Assembly (NCBI GenBank): GCA_963576735.1
Contig: OY755175.1
Span: 760,401 to 824,400 of the forward strand
Length of the DNA stretch: 64,000 nt
Source: Bedellia somnulentella
Taxonomy: Eukaryota; Arthropoda; Insecta; Lepidoptera; Bedelliidae
Direction of reading: 5' to 3'
Below are positions 52,942-62,482 of the stretch, piece after piece. The notes beneath the pieces were generated by a model. That model searched no databases, had not been told where the DNA came from, and worked only from the letters and a program-made list of their open reading frames with translations. A program made the translations under genes and the position numbers. The number at the start of each line of letters is the position of its first letter. Positions within the stretch are counted from its first letter, which is position 1.

Positions 52942-53770
52942 TTAAGCTGATCAGCTTATTGTTCAATAGTAGGTTCATTCTAGGCAGGATTTGTTTGTGT
53001 CTTAACTTGATAACTCCAAGCAAATATGTGGGTTATGATATGTTACGAATTAAATAACATACATACATACATATACTACTTTCACTGAAAAAGCTAACAT
53101 TCCACTGTCACACTGTTGTTTTCATGAGTAAAAGTTCACTTTTTGATCGCAGAATTAGGATGTACATGAATAAAAAAGGTTGAATTTAAGTGGTATGAAA
53201 AATAATGCATAGTTCTAAAGTGATGCATTGATGTTTTTCACTTAATCATCCTTCGTTTTTCTCGATTAAATTTTGTTTAAATGTATTTGGGTAAATGTAA
53301 ATGGGCTTGGTCATACCACAGACATCCTTGTGACCGATTGTTTATAATAAAGGTTACACATTGAGGATGTTCCAGGAAAAATAGGTTGATTTTGATTCTT
53401 TTAAACTCAAATAAGTCCGTTTTGATGATATTGATTTGAAATAAAATATAAGTTGAAGATTAGTTCATGGTCTTTAAGTTTGCCGTTTAACAATTTAACA
53501 ATTAGACGAAAAAAGTATTGAAAAAGAAACGATTAAAATGTGACGCAGTGGTTGAGATTCACCTGGAGGAAACGCATAGCCATTACTAATTTTGGCGTTT
53601 CTCAAGAAACAGGTCCACTTTCATGCAAAATCTGTCTCATACAGTTGCTTGCTTATATCTTAAAATAACCTTAGTATCGTAATAGGCATCTACCTGGTCA
53701 ATAAGAAAAAGTAATTTAACCGAACGTATTTCCTTTATTTTAGGATTTATTGAGCTTTTTCTGAAAAAAT
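52942..53770. other. intergenic, nothing recognised
   Basis: Only an ACATACATACATACATATAC run at about 53060, a possible LINE/SINE tail relic. No coding signal. Confidence 0.4.
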
Positions 53771-54111
53771 AACACAGGGGACTGTTGCCTATAACAGGGG
53801 ATTGACTTTTGAAATAAAAATACCATTTTAATACAAAATGTAAGTATTTTTATTATTAGAATATTAAAACAAACCTTAGGTATTAGGCTATTAAACATTA
53901 AATCAATAATATTAACTATAGTCTTTGTTTTTAACAGTCTTATTAATAATTTTACTCTTACAACAAATCAACTTGAGTATCACTTAATATCACAAAATTA
54001 AAATTATTAAGTGACTAAAACATAAAAGTCTTTCTCTGAATACTAATCAGTCTTATCATATCAATCATCTGTAATGAACATATTTAGATTTTTTTATATT
54101 AGATTCAACTG

Positions 54112-54429
54112 TTATTTTTGTTCAAAGACATTTACACATGAATCAAATTTGTAAAAAATTCGGTTACCTTTCATAAGCAAATTAGGATTAGGCAGTTTTT
54201 CTATGACTTGGTTCATTGCAACATCCGCCACATCCATTTGATCAATCCTAAATGTTTGACCTTTTTTATCACACAGTTTTAGAAAGGTGACACGCAGTTC
54301 ATCCTCTTCTTCATCAATGATGTCAATAACGCTCACATATCTATATTCCATATTTTTGGCAGGTAATTTGACAAGGATGTAATCACCAGTGTTGAAAGCA
54401 TTTCCTGTAGTAATACAACTAGGTCCAGC
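54112..54429 (-). CDS. C-terminal domain of the same DDE-like protein
   Basis: About 106 codons beyond the gypsy insert: GDYILVKLPAKNMEYRYVSV, a run of acidic residues (DIIDEEEDEL), RVTFLKLCDKKGQTFRID, EKLPNPNLLMKGNRIFYKF, stop at 54112. The pattern fits a small C-terminal beta-barrel-like domain of these proteins. The first few codons come from the LTR. Joining to 58455 would need a base or two that the missing target duplication may explain. Confidence 0.65.
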   Translation of the reverse strand, partial: AGPSCITTGNAFNTGDYILVKLPAKNMEYRYVSVIDIIDEEEDELRVTFLKLCDKKGQTFRIDQMDVADVAMNQVIEKLPNPNLLMKGNRIFYKFDSCVNVFEQK

Positions 54430-54498
54430 TGTAGTGTTGCGACATAGCAATACGACTTAATTAGGTTACAAATGTTATGTCCGTCGCGATATGCTTAG
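54430..54498 (+). repeat. truncated left LTR of the gypsy element
   Basis: First 69 bp of the LTR, identical to 58315-58383 except one base (TTACAAATG against TTACACATG). The rest of the LTR and the primer site are missing. Confidence 0.85.
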
Positions 54499-55815
54499 GC
54501 GGAACGGAGTTTTGTCGTAATCGCTCATATGAAGAAGATGGATCATCGAGAGCGTCTTTGATCAGCTTTTCCGATAAGGCATACTCATCAGGAGACGAGG
54601 CCTGAGTAAAGATATATCTAACGGTAAAAGCATGCGCATCTATCTGCGCGTTGGAACGCTGATTGAATGCAGCGATCATGCTCGGAGTTAATTTTCGAGT
54701 AAGAAGGATGAAGTCGCCAAATGCGCGTTTATCATGCGTATTTGAGCTAAGTCAAATACTATGATTTTTACAAGGTCGTTCTCTGCATCCGTAAGGTCGA
54801 TTCTTCTCTCTGAGAGCCAGGAATCATATACTGCGGCCTCCCTCTCCCAGCGAGTTGCACGCAGAACTCTCGCATGAAGCTCCAACGAACTTAACAAACT
54901 ATAAGCCTGTCTCACAGTCATCTTGTATGAATTGAAATCGCCCATTTCGGAACTACGAATCTGGACGGTCGTTACAGTATTTGCGCGTGCGCACGTTATG
55001 AAGGAGTGAACCCCCATCGTACATACAGCATATTTCGACGCTTTAAACATCGATAGAGCTGGTTGATTCTCAAGACGACATGGTCCGATTAACAGTCGCA
55101 TGCGTCCCGTATCAAAGCGAATATACTCGCTGAAAGTGTCGCCGTTATGATAAATATAGTTGAATGGGGACTCATCTCCCTCGTGTGTTAGTGTTTTCAA
55201 CATACAGTCATCGCAGGTTGAAGATGTTATCCAAGACATGATTATCGCTGAACTACTGTGTATGGATAAAACTTTACCCTCATTGAAAGCTTGCACGAGC
55301 CAGCATACAGTAAAAAATAATGGTTTTAGACCCATTCCACGACGAATGGATTTTCGTAATCGTAATAAAATAGCGCCGATGAACCACTGACCCAAACTTT
55401 GTGGTTGTACCAACAGTCGTTTAAGCGGTAACATCACGTCGCTATACCTTTTGTATAGCTCTCTAGAGTTGAGAGTCGTATCGATCTCGTCTAACGAACC
55501 GGAGAACGTTGGGATCCACCGGTTCCGCGTCGATTGTGATGCATTGATCTTCTTCACTAGTTGGTTTATGAGAATGTTCTCATTATAGAACCTGTCAAGC
55601 TCAGTTTCTTGGAAACAAGAAAGCATACTGGTAAGTATAGCAGGGGTACGCGTTCTGCGCTGTAATGAAACGTGTATTTCAGTGAATCTTGCATGATCGA
55701 TAGCGAACATATATCGTTCGCACGTTTCGTTTTTGTAACATCCTTCAAAGAGGATGCGATTACCTGGTCCATTAACGGCGAGGAGTGCGTGCCCCACTCT
55801 AGCTTCACTTCTACT
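54499..55815 (-). pseudogene. unidentified ORF inside the gypsy element, possible viral insert
   Basis: About 440 codons on the minus strand, opposite to pol, in two frames: 55797-54688 (369 codons, open upstream to the pol junction) and 54679-54461 (72 codons, open upstream to about 54730), with one frame break between 54690 and 54730. It is more GC-rich than its surroundings and has no transmembrane segment, zinc finger or RT/IN motif. Recognisable blocks: GHALLAVNGPGNRILFEG, FDTGRMRLLIGPCRLENQ, ARANTVTTVQIRSSEMG. I do not recognise the family. A nucleoprotein or capsid gene of an RNA virus copied by retrotransposon RT is plausible, as is a captured host exon. Confidence 0.55.
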
Positions 55816-58190
55816 TCTCCAGGCTCATGACCATAGCAATGGCAGGCCTAAACTTTGAAAAATGTTTTATTTACTTAGACGATTGTGTAGTAACAGGAAA
55901 ATCTATGGAACACCATAATAAAAATCTTATGTGTGTGTTAAATCGATTAAGGGACGTTAACTTAAAACTTAACCCCATGAAATGCGAATTCTTGAGGAAA
56001 GAGATAGTTTATTTAGGACATAAAATAACACCCGAAGGTATTTTTCCCCACCCAAGCAAAATCGAGGTCACGCGTCACTACCCAAGACCCGCGTGCGCTG
56101 ACGATGTAAAACGATTCGTCGCTTTTGCTAATTATTACCGGCGATTTATTCCGCGATTTGCTGATATAGTATATCCGTTACATGCTTTGTGTAAAAAAGG
56201 TGTCAGTTTTGAGTGGAGTCCTGAGTGCGAAACTGCATTCCAAAATTTAAAATTAGCCCTTACCAACCCTCCAGTACTAGATTACCCAGACTTTTCAGAA
56301 AATAATATTTTTAGACTACAAACCGACGCATCAAAATTAGGCCTAGGTGGAATTTTGTCCAACAGCAATGGTAAAGTGATAGCGTATGCAAGTCGAAGCC
56401 TTAAACCAGCCGAGACCAGATACCCAGTTATTGAGCTAGAATTATTAGCTATCGTTTGGGCGGTACGCCATTTTCGACCCTATTTATATGGCCGCAAGTT
56501 CAAAATATTTACTGACCACAGGCCCCTTGTTTATTTGTTCGGACTGAACGACCCATCTAGTCGATTAACAAAGTTCCGTTTATATTTAGAAGAATACGAT
56601 TTTGAGGTAGAATACGTGCCAGGCCGACATAATGCAGCTGCAGATGCGTTAAGTCGTCTCCCGGTTACGTCGAAAGATTTAAAGGAAATGCACGAGCAAG
56701 TAGTTTCAGTACTAACTAGAGCCCAGAAGAAGAAGTTAGACAGTCAAGGAATTAACACAGACCGACCGACCGAGTCTTCGAACGCCCGTAGGCCTGATCA
56801 ACCTACAGCAGTAGAAGTACTCAAACGGCCCAAAGATATCATTGAGTTGAGATTTTCAGACAATTATAATAATAAATGTCTTAGACAGTCAAATAATGTT
56901 ATAAGCGACGCTAGATATTGCACGTATGTTCCATCGCAGTCAGCGATATTTCTTAATACCCGATCATTATCTACTCAAGAAGTGTTAGTGAGGGATTTAG
57001 AAAAGTTGTGCAAACAATTAAATATTAACGACTTACTCATTATAAAGAATAAGAGTGTCGATAAATATATACAAAGTTTACTGCGCTGTATAGATAAGTA
57101 TAAAACCATGTCGCTAAAGTTTCTTATTACAAAAGAAGTTACAAGAATAACTGATAAAGATGAAATAATAACTATATTAAATGATTTTCATATTTTACCC
57201 ACTAGTGGACATGCAGGTATAAACCGCATGATAAATAATATTAAAAAATATTATTTTTGGCCAGGAATAACAAATGACGTCATTAACTTCGTAAAGAAAT
57301 GTAAAAGTTGTCAGATTCAAAAACACACGAATAGACATATTAAAGAGCCTATGACAATAACTTCTACCGCCAGTACGGCTTTCGAAAGAATTAGTTTAGA
57401 TATTATGGGTCCATTAGATATAGATAACTATGATAATAAGTATATTCTCACTCTACAGTGCGATTTAAGCAAATACGTCGAAGCTTATCCTTTGCCTCGT
57501 AAGGATACGGAAACGGTGACGAAAGCGTTCGTTACTAATTTTGTCCTTCGCTACGGTGTGCCAAAAACCATCATTTCGGATAGAGGAACCGAGTTTACGT
57601 CATCCGTAATGGTTGAAACGTGTAGATTATTAGGTATAGAAAAACATATTTCCACCGCATACCACCACGAGACGTTAGGTTCTATAGAAAATACGCACAA
57701 ACATCTAGGCGCGTATTTACGAATTCAGTGCGAAAATATTAAGGCCGATTGGAGTGACTGGGTTCCATTTTGGTGTTTTTCTTTTAACACAAGTGTTCAC
57801 TCAGAGACGAAATACACTCCATACGAACTTGTATTTGGGAAAATGTGTAATTTACCAAGTAATTTATCAAAGGGAATCGATCCTCTTTATAATCATGACG
57901 ATTACCCTAAAGAGCTAAAATGCAGATTACAAAAAGCACAAGCAGATGCTAAGCAGAATTTGTTACAGAGTAAAATTAGTAGAAAGCTTCGGTACGATAA
58001 GAATTGTAATACTGTGAAATATAATATAGGTGATTTAATATTGCTGAAAAACCAAATAGGTAATAAGCTTGATAATGTTTATGAAGGACCTTATAAAGTG
58101 TTAAAGGATATTTCACCTAATGTTTTAATATCTAAGAAAAATAAAGAATTATTAGTACATAAAAATAATACGAAATTGTTTTATGATTAG
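55815..58190 (+). CDS. gypsy pol: RT C-terminus, RNase H, integrase
   Basis: About 790 codons; methionine at 55827, but the frame is open to about 55815 (FSRLMTIAMAGLN), inside the RT palm. In order: FIYLDD (RT active site, residues 14-19), LNPMKCEFLRKEIVYLGH, FANYYRRFIPRFADI, the RNase H motifs LQTDASKLGLGGIL, ELELLAIVWAVRHFRPYL and TDHRPLVYLFG, the integrase zinc site (His at about 455 and 462, Cys at about 491 and 494), and the catalytic D-D-E in SLDIMGPLD, IISDRGTEF and GSIENTHKHLG. Stop at 58188-58190. All N-terminal polyprotein parts are lost, so it cannot act alone. An mdg1/412-like lineage is possible. Confidence 0.9.
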   Translation, partial: FSRLMTIAMAGLNFEKCFIYLDDCVVTGKSMEHHNKNLMCVLNRLRDVNLKLNPMKCEFLRKEIVYLGHKITPEGIFPHPSKIEVTRHYPRPACADDVKRFVAFANYYRRFIPRFADIVYPLHALCKKGVSFEWSPECETAFQNLKLALTNPPVLDYPDFSENNIFRLQTDASKLGLGGILSNSNGKVIAYASRSLKPAETRYPVIELELLAIVWAVRHFRPYLYGRKFKIFTDHRPLVYLFGLNDPSSRLTKFRLYLEEYDFEVEYVPGRHNAAADALSRLPVTSKDLKEMHEQVVSVLTRAQKKKLDSQGINTDRPTESSNARRPDQPTAVEVLKRPKDIIELRFSDNYNNKCLRQSNNVISDARYCTYVPSQSAIFLNTRSLSTQEVLVRDLEKLCKQLNINDLLIIKNKSVDKYIQSLLRCIDKYKTMSLKFLITKEVTRITDKDEIITILNDFHILPTSGHAGINRMINNIKKYYFWPGITNDVINFVKKCKSCQIQKHTNRHIKEPMTITSTASTAFERISLDIMGPLDIDNYDNKYILTLQCDLSKYVEAYPLPRKDTETVTKAFVTNFVLRYGVPKTIISDRGTEFTSSVMVETCRLLGIEKHISTAYHHETLGSIENTHKHLGAYLRIQCENIKADWSDWVPFWCFSFNTSVHSETKYTPYELVFGKMCNLPSNLSKGIDPLYNHDDYPKELKCRLQKAQADAKQNLLQSKISRKLRYDKNCNTVKYNIGDLILLKNQIGNKLDNVYEGPYKVLKDISPNVLISKKNKELLVHKNNTKLFYD

Positions 58191-58314
58191 TTTAAGATTT
58201 ATTTACAGTTATAATTTAATTAGTAAAAAAAATGTTTAATTGTGTTTTATGTTTATTATGTGTAAACATTTTTTTCTTAAGGAAGGGTGTGTACCCTTAT
58301 CTTTTCGGGGGAGA

Positions 58315-58454
58315 TGTAGTGTTGCGACATAGCAATACGACTTAATTAGGTTACACATGTTATGTCCGTCGCGATATGCTTAGTCAGTAAGTTATAGTTG
58401 TAATACTTTTTAATACTTTACATTATTCAATAAACGACCACCAACAATCAAACA
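58315..58454 (+). repeat. right LTR of the gypsy element
   Basis: TG...CA ends, 140 bp, with AATAAA in TCAATAAACGACC near its 3' end and the polypurine tract directly before it. Confidence 0.85.
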
Positions 58455-60708
58455 TGTCTTTGATTTGGTATACCAACCTGACCACCAACTCCGCACACTT
58501 CACAGCGTCATTCTCTGTTTCTGAGTCAGTGGACACATCTTCCACACGTAGTTTTTGCATATCTTCATACAATATTTTTCCTATCTTGAAATGTAGACAA
58601 GAATCATTTTCACAAAAGCAGCTGAGATGTCTCATCACAATTTCAATGGAATTTAGTTTTATACCCGAAGAATTATAGAATTTTCCAGTGACTTGATGCA
58701 CTTTGAGGGTGCCGACAAAATTCTTTATCTTGGATCCTTCCTGTTGGATTTTAGCACTCATTTCTTGAATCGTGTCATCTTGTATAATACTTAAATTAAT
58801 GGCAGGACATCTCGGTTTAATGGCATCCACAAACTTCTCTAGATTTTCGACATCACCTCCAGCAGCAACCACGGCATCTGCAGTCCTCTTGCAGGCAGCT
58901 CCTACACCATCCGGTGCGCCTTTGCCGTGACCGCTCTCCGTATAATTCCAGGTGAACTTTTGCACATGTGGAAATCGCTCGGGGATTTTATTAGCCATAA
59001 TGTAAAACATCGTTTTATTCCTGTATTGGGTTACAGGACCATCACTCAAAAAATGCAGGGTTTTGATTTCGGGTGGCAAATCATCAAAAATTGGCATCAA
59101 CATTGTACAGTAACTTTTTATTTTATCTTTCAGGTATACTACAACCGTGTGTAGACTAATCTGTGTACGTGACCCGCCGAAATGGAAAGCCTGAACTTCT
59201 TGGGCGTATTTTGTTACATAATTTTCTGAGAAATCTACATGAATTAGTACATCTTCTTCTGTCAGTGAGTTTTTAAGTTGCTTTATTGAATTGAACTGGT
59301 GTAAAATATTTCTTTCGTGGCGAAATAATGTCTCTAGATCTTCATGTAATTCTGTGATCAGGTAGCGAGGATTTACATCAAGAGACTTCTTAATGTGTTT
59401 GGTTACTCGGCGAGTGTTTTTGGATTTCGGGTCAATGAATTCTGCTTTTTCAGCTATCCATTTTTTATAAATGATTGACTTCTTGTCGTTGAATTCCTTG
59501 TAAGAAGGAGTCTTATTAAGACATTTCTGACATTCTCTGGAAATACACTGCTCATTGTATCGGTCACAACACAGTTCCTGAAGCAGTTTTTGATAGCTAT
59601 TATAATTCAGTATTTTGCCATTATGTAGAGCTGTTAATTTTGGGTCTATATTTGCATGTGTAATGCACAAACAAGTATCACGCTGATCTACTTTGAGCTT
59701 CACAATCCAAAATGGTCTGAGTCTGCAAAAGGTTTGATAACTTAGTTTGAATTGGCTCTTCTGTTTTTGATATTTGCTGTATAGGCCGACTAACGAATCA
59801 AGTTTGTATCTCTTTTGTTTCCGGGTCCCCTTTCTAGTGATAAACTCTTTCTTTTCTGCTCCTAGTCTACTGTTAGAATCATCTTTGAAGAAATTTGCAA
59901 CTGCTTTTACAACTTCATCGGATCCTTTCGTTTTTCCTGCCAGTCTTCCAGTAACTTTTGACTTTTTTATTCGTCTTAGGGTTATCACAGCATTGTTATC
60001 CATTCGCCATAGTTTATATTTATCAACCATCGATCCTGAAACTACTTTTGCTAGCATTCTCTTTTCTCTTACAGTATTCAAATTAGACAAATTTTCTCGT
60101 AATTGCTCTTTTAATACTTCACCAAAAAGCGCCTTTTTTACTACTTCTCTTCTGGTTTCTGGATTATCTGTCATTTTCTGTAACTTAGTGTTAGGAGTAT
60201 CTTTAGGTTTTGGTTTTGTTCTCTCCGTCAATCTTGATAAACGTTTCATATATTTAAATAGTTTTTTCTTTAGTTTATTAATTTCATCATATTTTTTCTT
60301 ATTTATCCGGTATCTCAGTGCTTTGTTTCTGTTCTTCCTTTTTTGAATCTTGTCAGCAACATCGCGTCCAGGTGTTGGCATTCGCAATGAATCTGATACA
60401 TCAGTCTCTGGAGTATTTTCCCTCATGAATGCTGTAGCAATGTTTTTCAATTGTTTTTTCTTATTACGGTAGTTGCTGCAATGCTCTCTCCACTTCTTTT
60501 TTGCTTCGCGGTGTTCACGAGGTGTCATATTGTCAACAAGCTTCCTAGTTCCCTTTTCTTTTTTCTTAAGGTATTTAAGACGTTCCTTCTCTTTAAGTGC
60601 TTCCCGTTTTTGCGGATCGTTTTTCATACACTCATATCTTTTTCGCTCAGCTTCTCTTTTTCTTTGCAAAATCTCTTCCCTAGAAAGCTTTTTCTTCCTC
60701 GGCGCCAT
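58455..60708 (-). CDS. large DDE-like protein (putative transposase), N-terminal part
   Basis: About 750 codons from ATG 60706-60708 (MAPRKKKLSREEIL) to the gypsy LTR at 58454. Residues 1-250 are strongly basic and coiled (KREAERKRYE, KKKWREHCSNYRNKK), a plausible DNA-binding part. A cysteine-rich patch follows (ELCCDRYNEQCISRECQKC). Then come HVDFSENYVTKYAQE, HFGGSRTQISLHT, FLSDGPVTQYRNKTMF and NYTESGHGKGAPDGVGAACK, whose spaced acidic residues look like an RNase-H-fold nuclease. Near the end are CFCENDSC and an acidic stretch, and the frame then enters the LTR. Similar proteins are common as unnamed insect and cnidarian proteins; the transposase role is inferred. Confidence 0.7.
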
Positions 60709-60761
60709 ACCGTACTCCCAAAACACACGAAAAATACCTACAACAAAGAAAAACATAATGA

Positions 60762-60792
60762 ATTCTTCCAAGGGACTGTCCCTTGGAAGAAT
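60762..60792. repeat. 31-bp perfect palindrome upstream of the DDE-like gene
   Basis: Arms ATTCTTCCAAGGGA and TCCCTTGGAAGAAT around CTG, centred about 70 bp upstream of ATG 60708. Within it is a variant of the CAGGGGACTG motif, so it may be both a promoter element and a binding site. Confidence 0.8.
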
Positions 60793-61386
60793 AAACAGTC
60801 CCCTGTCGTGTGGTAGGGCAGGGGACTGTCACCAGGGGACTGTTTTTTATGTTTTATTCAGAGGTAGTGTAAAAAGTAATTCAGTCACGTTATTTCACTT
60901 TACTTGGAAATCATATATATTTTAAAACAATATTAACTACATAAGGTATCATTAAATCGAATAAAAATAAGTGATAAAATATCCTTACCAGAGGACTGTT
61001 GGATTTGAGGTTATGGCGCGTGCTTCGCAGATGGACGCGTGTACGGCACTAAATAAAATGTCGCCCGAAAGCTAATGGCGGCATCTGAGCAAACTTCAGA
61101 TCGGTTGCGTTTCGTTACGCTCAAGTAGAACATATTTTAAGTTTTTGGAAAAAGAGGCGCGTAATTTAAAATGTGCACAGGGGAATGTTCACGAAATACG
61201 GAGACACATTTTAATGTTATTTTTTTATGATTCCAAATAATGTTTGTAAAAAAGTAAGCATCTCTCCTGAACGATTGCTTAATGTTGTTTGAATAATTTA
61301 ACAAGTAATTTGTTTTTACAGATATTGTCATAACTACTTTTCCTTTAAGTGACTTTTCTGTTTTGGAGACACCCCAGGGGACTGGT

Positions 61387-61640
61387 TGAGTGCTTTAAAA
61401 TTTTTAAATATACATCAAAAATTGTTTTAATAATGATTTACTGCCAGCAGAGATAAATCAGGGCATTATCTTTTAGGTTTACTACGACTTATTACATAAT
61501 CTATACCTATTATGAAAATATTGCTCTGAGACAGCGAGTGGACAAGTTTCTGGAGAAACACCCATTTACAACCATTGGTTCCTCCACGGGTCCTTTTTCT
61601 GGACGGTTGCTTGTATCAGAATCCTCATCGGCCCAATGCC
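61387..61640. other. short gap, possible R1-clade ORF2 start
   Basis: On the minus strand after the gag stop the sequence reads ATGAGGATTCTGATACAAGC, which resembles the start of an R1-type ORF2, but it soon decays. Confidence 0.3.
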
Positions 61641-62470
61641 TTAACCGGACAGATTAATTTTCGCCTCGGCGTCAGAGATCAGATTACCCAGTGTTTCTCC
61701 TTTTTTGGCTGCATCCTCAGTTAAGGTGATAATTACCGCGGCGCAACGCGGCGCGGTTCTTGGCTGCTGTTTTAGAAGTCAGTTTTTGTGGGACTTTAGC
61801 GGCCACTTTTTGAGACGTTTTAGCATCAGCGGTAGCTTTTTTACACTTTTTGCCACTGCCACGTCGGACAACTATAGCCCAGGTATCCTCAACCGGAGCT
61901 GTGGATGGGCCAGCCGCTTGTTGTGACAATGAGCTTGTCATTAGTTTGGCATCGTCGATGTCGGATTGGTAATATGCTGTGACGATGAGGGTTTGGTACT
62001 CCTTTTACCCTTACCCTTGCCTTTATCCTTGCCTTTATCCTTACCAATGTCCTTTCCATCTTTGGGTGGTTGAGACGTTGACTTGAGACGAACTCTTTTT
62101 GTCTGATGCCAGGGGTGGCCTCAACCGCTTTTCAGAAAGGAGGCGCTCTTCGAGGTTCTCAAACCTTGCGTTGAGCATATTCCCCATCAACTTGGTCCGA
62201 GCGACCACGCCGGATTTCTACTCGAAGAGAATCCAGTTCCCTACGGAGAGCTATATTTTCACAGTTGACGCTCGCATCTGAGCAAGTTCGTTCTTGAGAC
62301 GAGTGTTATTCTGCTTGAGCCTTCTCGTCTCGTTCGATGATGACCTCTCGAGCATAACCCCAGACAACTCTGATCGAAGAAGCCGCATTCTTAAAAGCCC
62401 TTACAAATGTGCCCTTCAGCTTTTTCGATTTATTAGCAACCTCTAGAATAGCTGACAGATGTTTTTGGAC
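61640..62470 (-). pseudogene. R1-clade LINE ORF1 (gag-like), broken
   Basis: Several frames on the minus strand give in order KSKKLKGTFVRAFKNAASSI, RRELDSLRVEIRRG, MLNARFENLEERLLSEKR, EDTWAIVVRRGSGKK, then after a frameshift near 61730 AVIITLTEDAAKKGETLGNL and a stop. This coiled region, the W-x-x-V-V-x-R stretch and the VTL block are typical of TRAS/SART/R1 ORF1. At least three frame breaks; a separate LINE has joined it at about 62470. Confidence 0.65.
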
Positions 62471-62482
62471 TGTGTTGTTGTC

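Larger units (their letters stand above)
54430..58454 (+). mobile_element. chimeric Ty3/gypsy LTR element, 5' half replaced
   Basis: The right LTR at 58315-58454 (TGTAGTGTTGCG ... AATCAAACA, 140 bp) is preceded by a polypurine tract (CGGGGGAGA). The left end keeps only the first 69 bp of the LTR (54430-54498, one difference). From 54499 to about 55815 there is no gag, protease or N-terminal RT; instead a foreign ORF runs in the opposite direction. Pol resumes in the RT palm at about 55815. No clear flanking duplication. Confidence 0.8.
53775..61386 (-). mobile_element. unclassified DNA transposon with CAGGGGACTG repeats, carrying a gypsy element
   Basis: A CAGGGGACTG(T/G) motif marks both sides of one large minus-strand gene: 53775-53785 and 53795 on the left; 60795-60803 (inverted), 60819, 60832, 60991 (varied), 61174 (varied) and 61375-61385 on the right. 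The gene encodes a protein with a DDE/RNase-H-like motif pattern and is split by an LTR element at 54430-58454. I could not find a clean target duplication, so exact ends are uncertain. Superfamily not recognised. Confidence 0.55.

Noticed and set aside
54112..54450. Independent small gene starting at the methionine in the LTR
   Set aside because: The first codons are LTR sequence; the rest is the C-terminal domain of the split DDE-like protein.
59774..60925. Phenylalanine/serine-rich plus-strand frames opposite the DDE-like gene
   Set aside because: Complement of a lysine-rich coding region; no domain.
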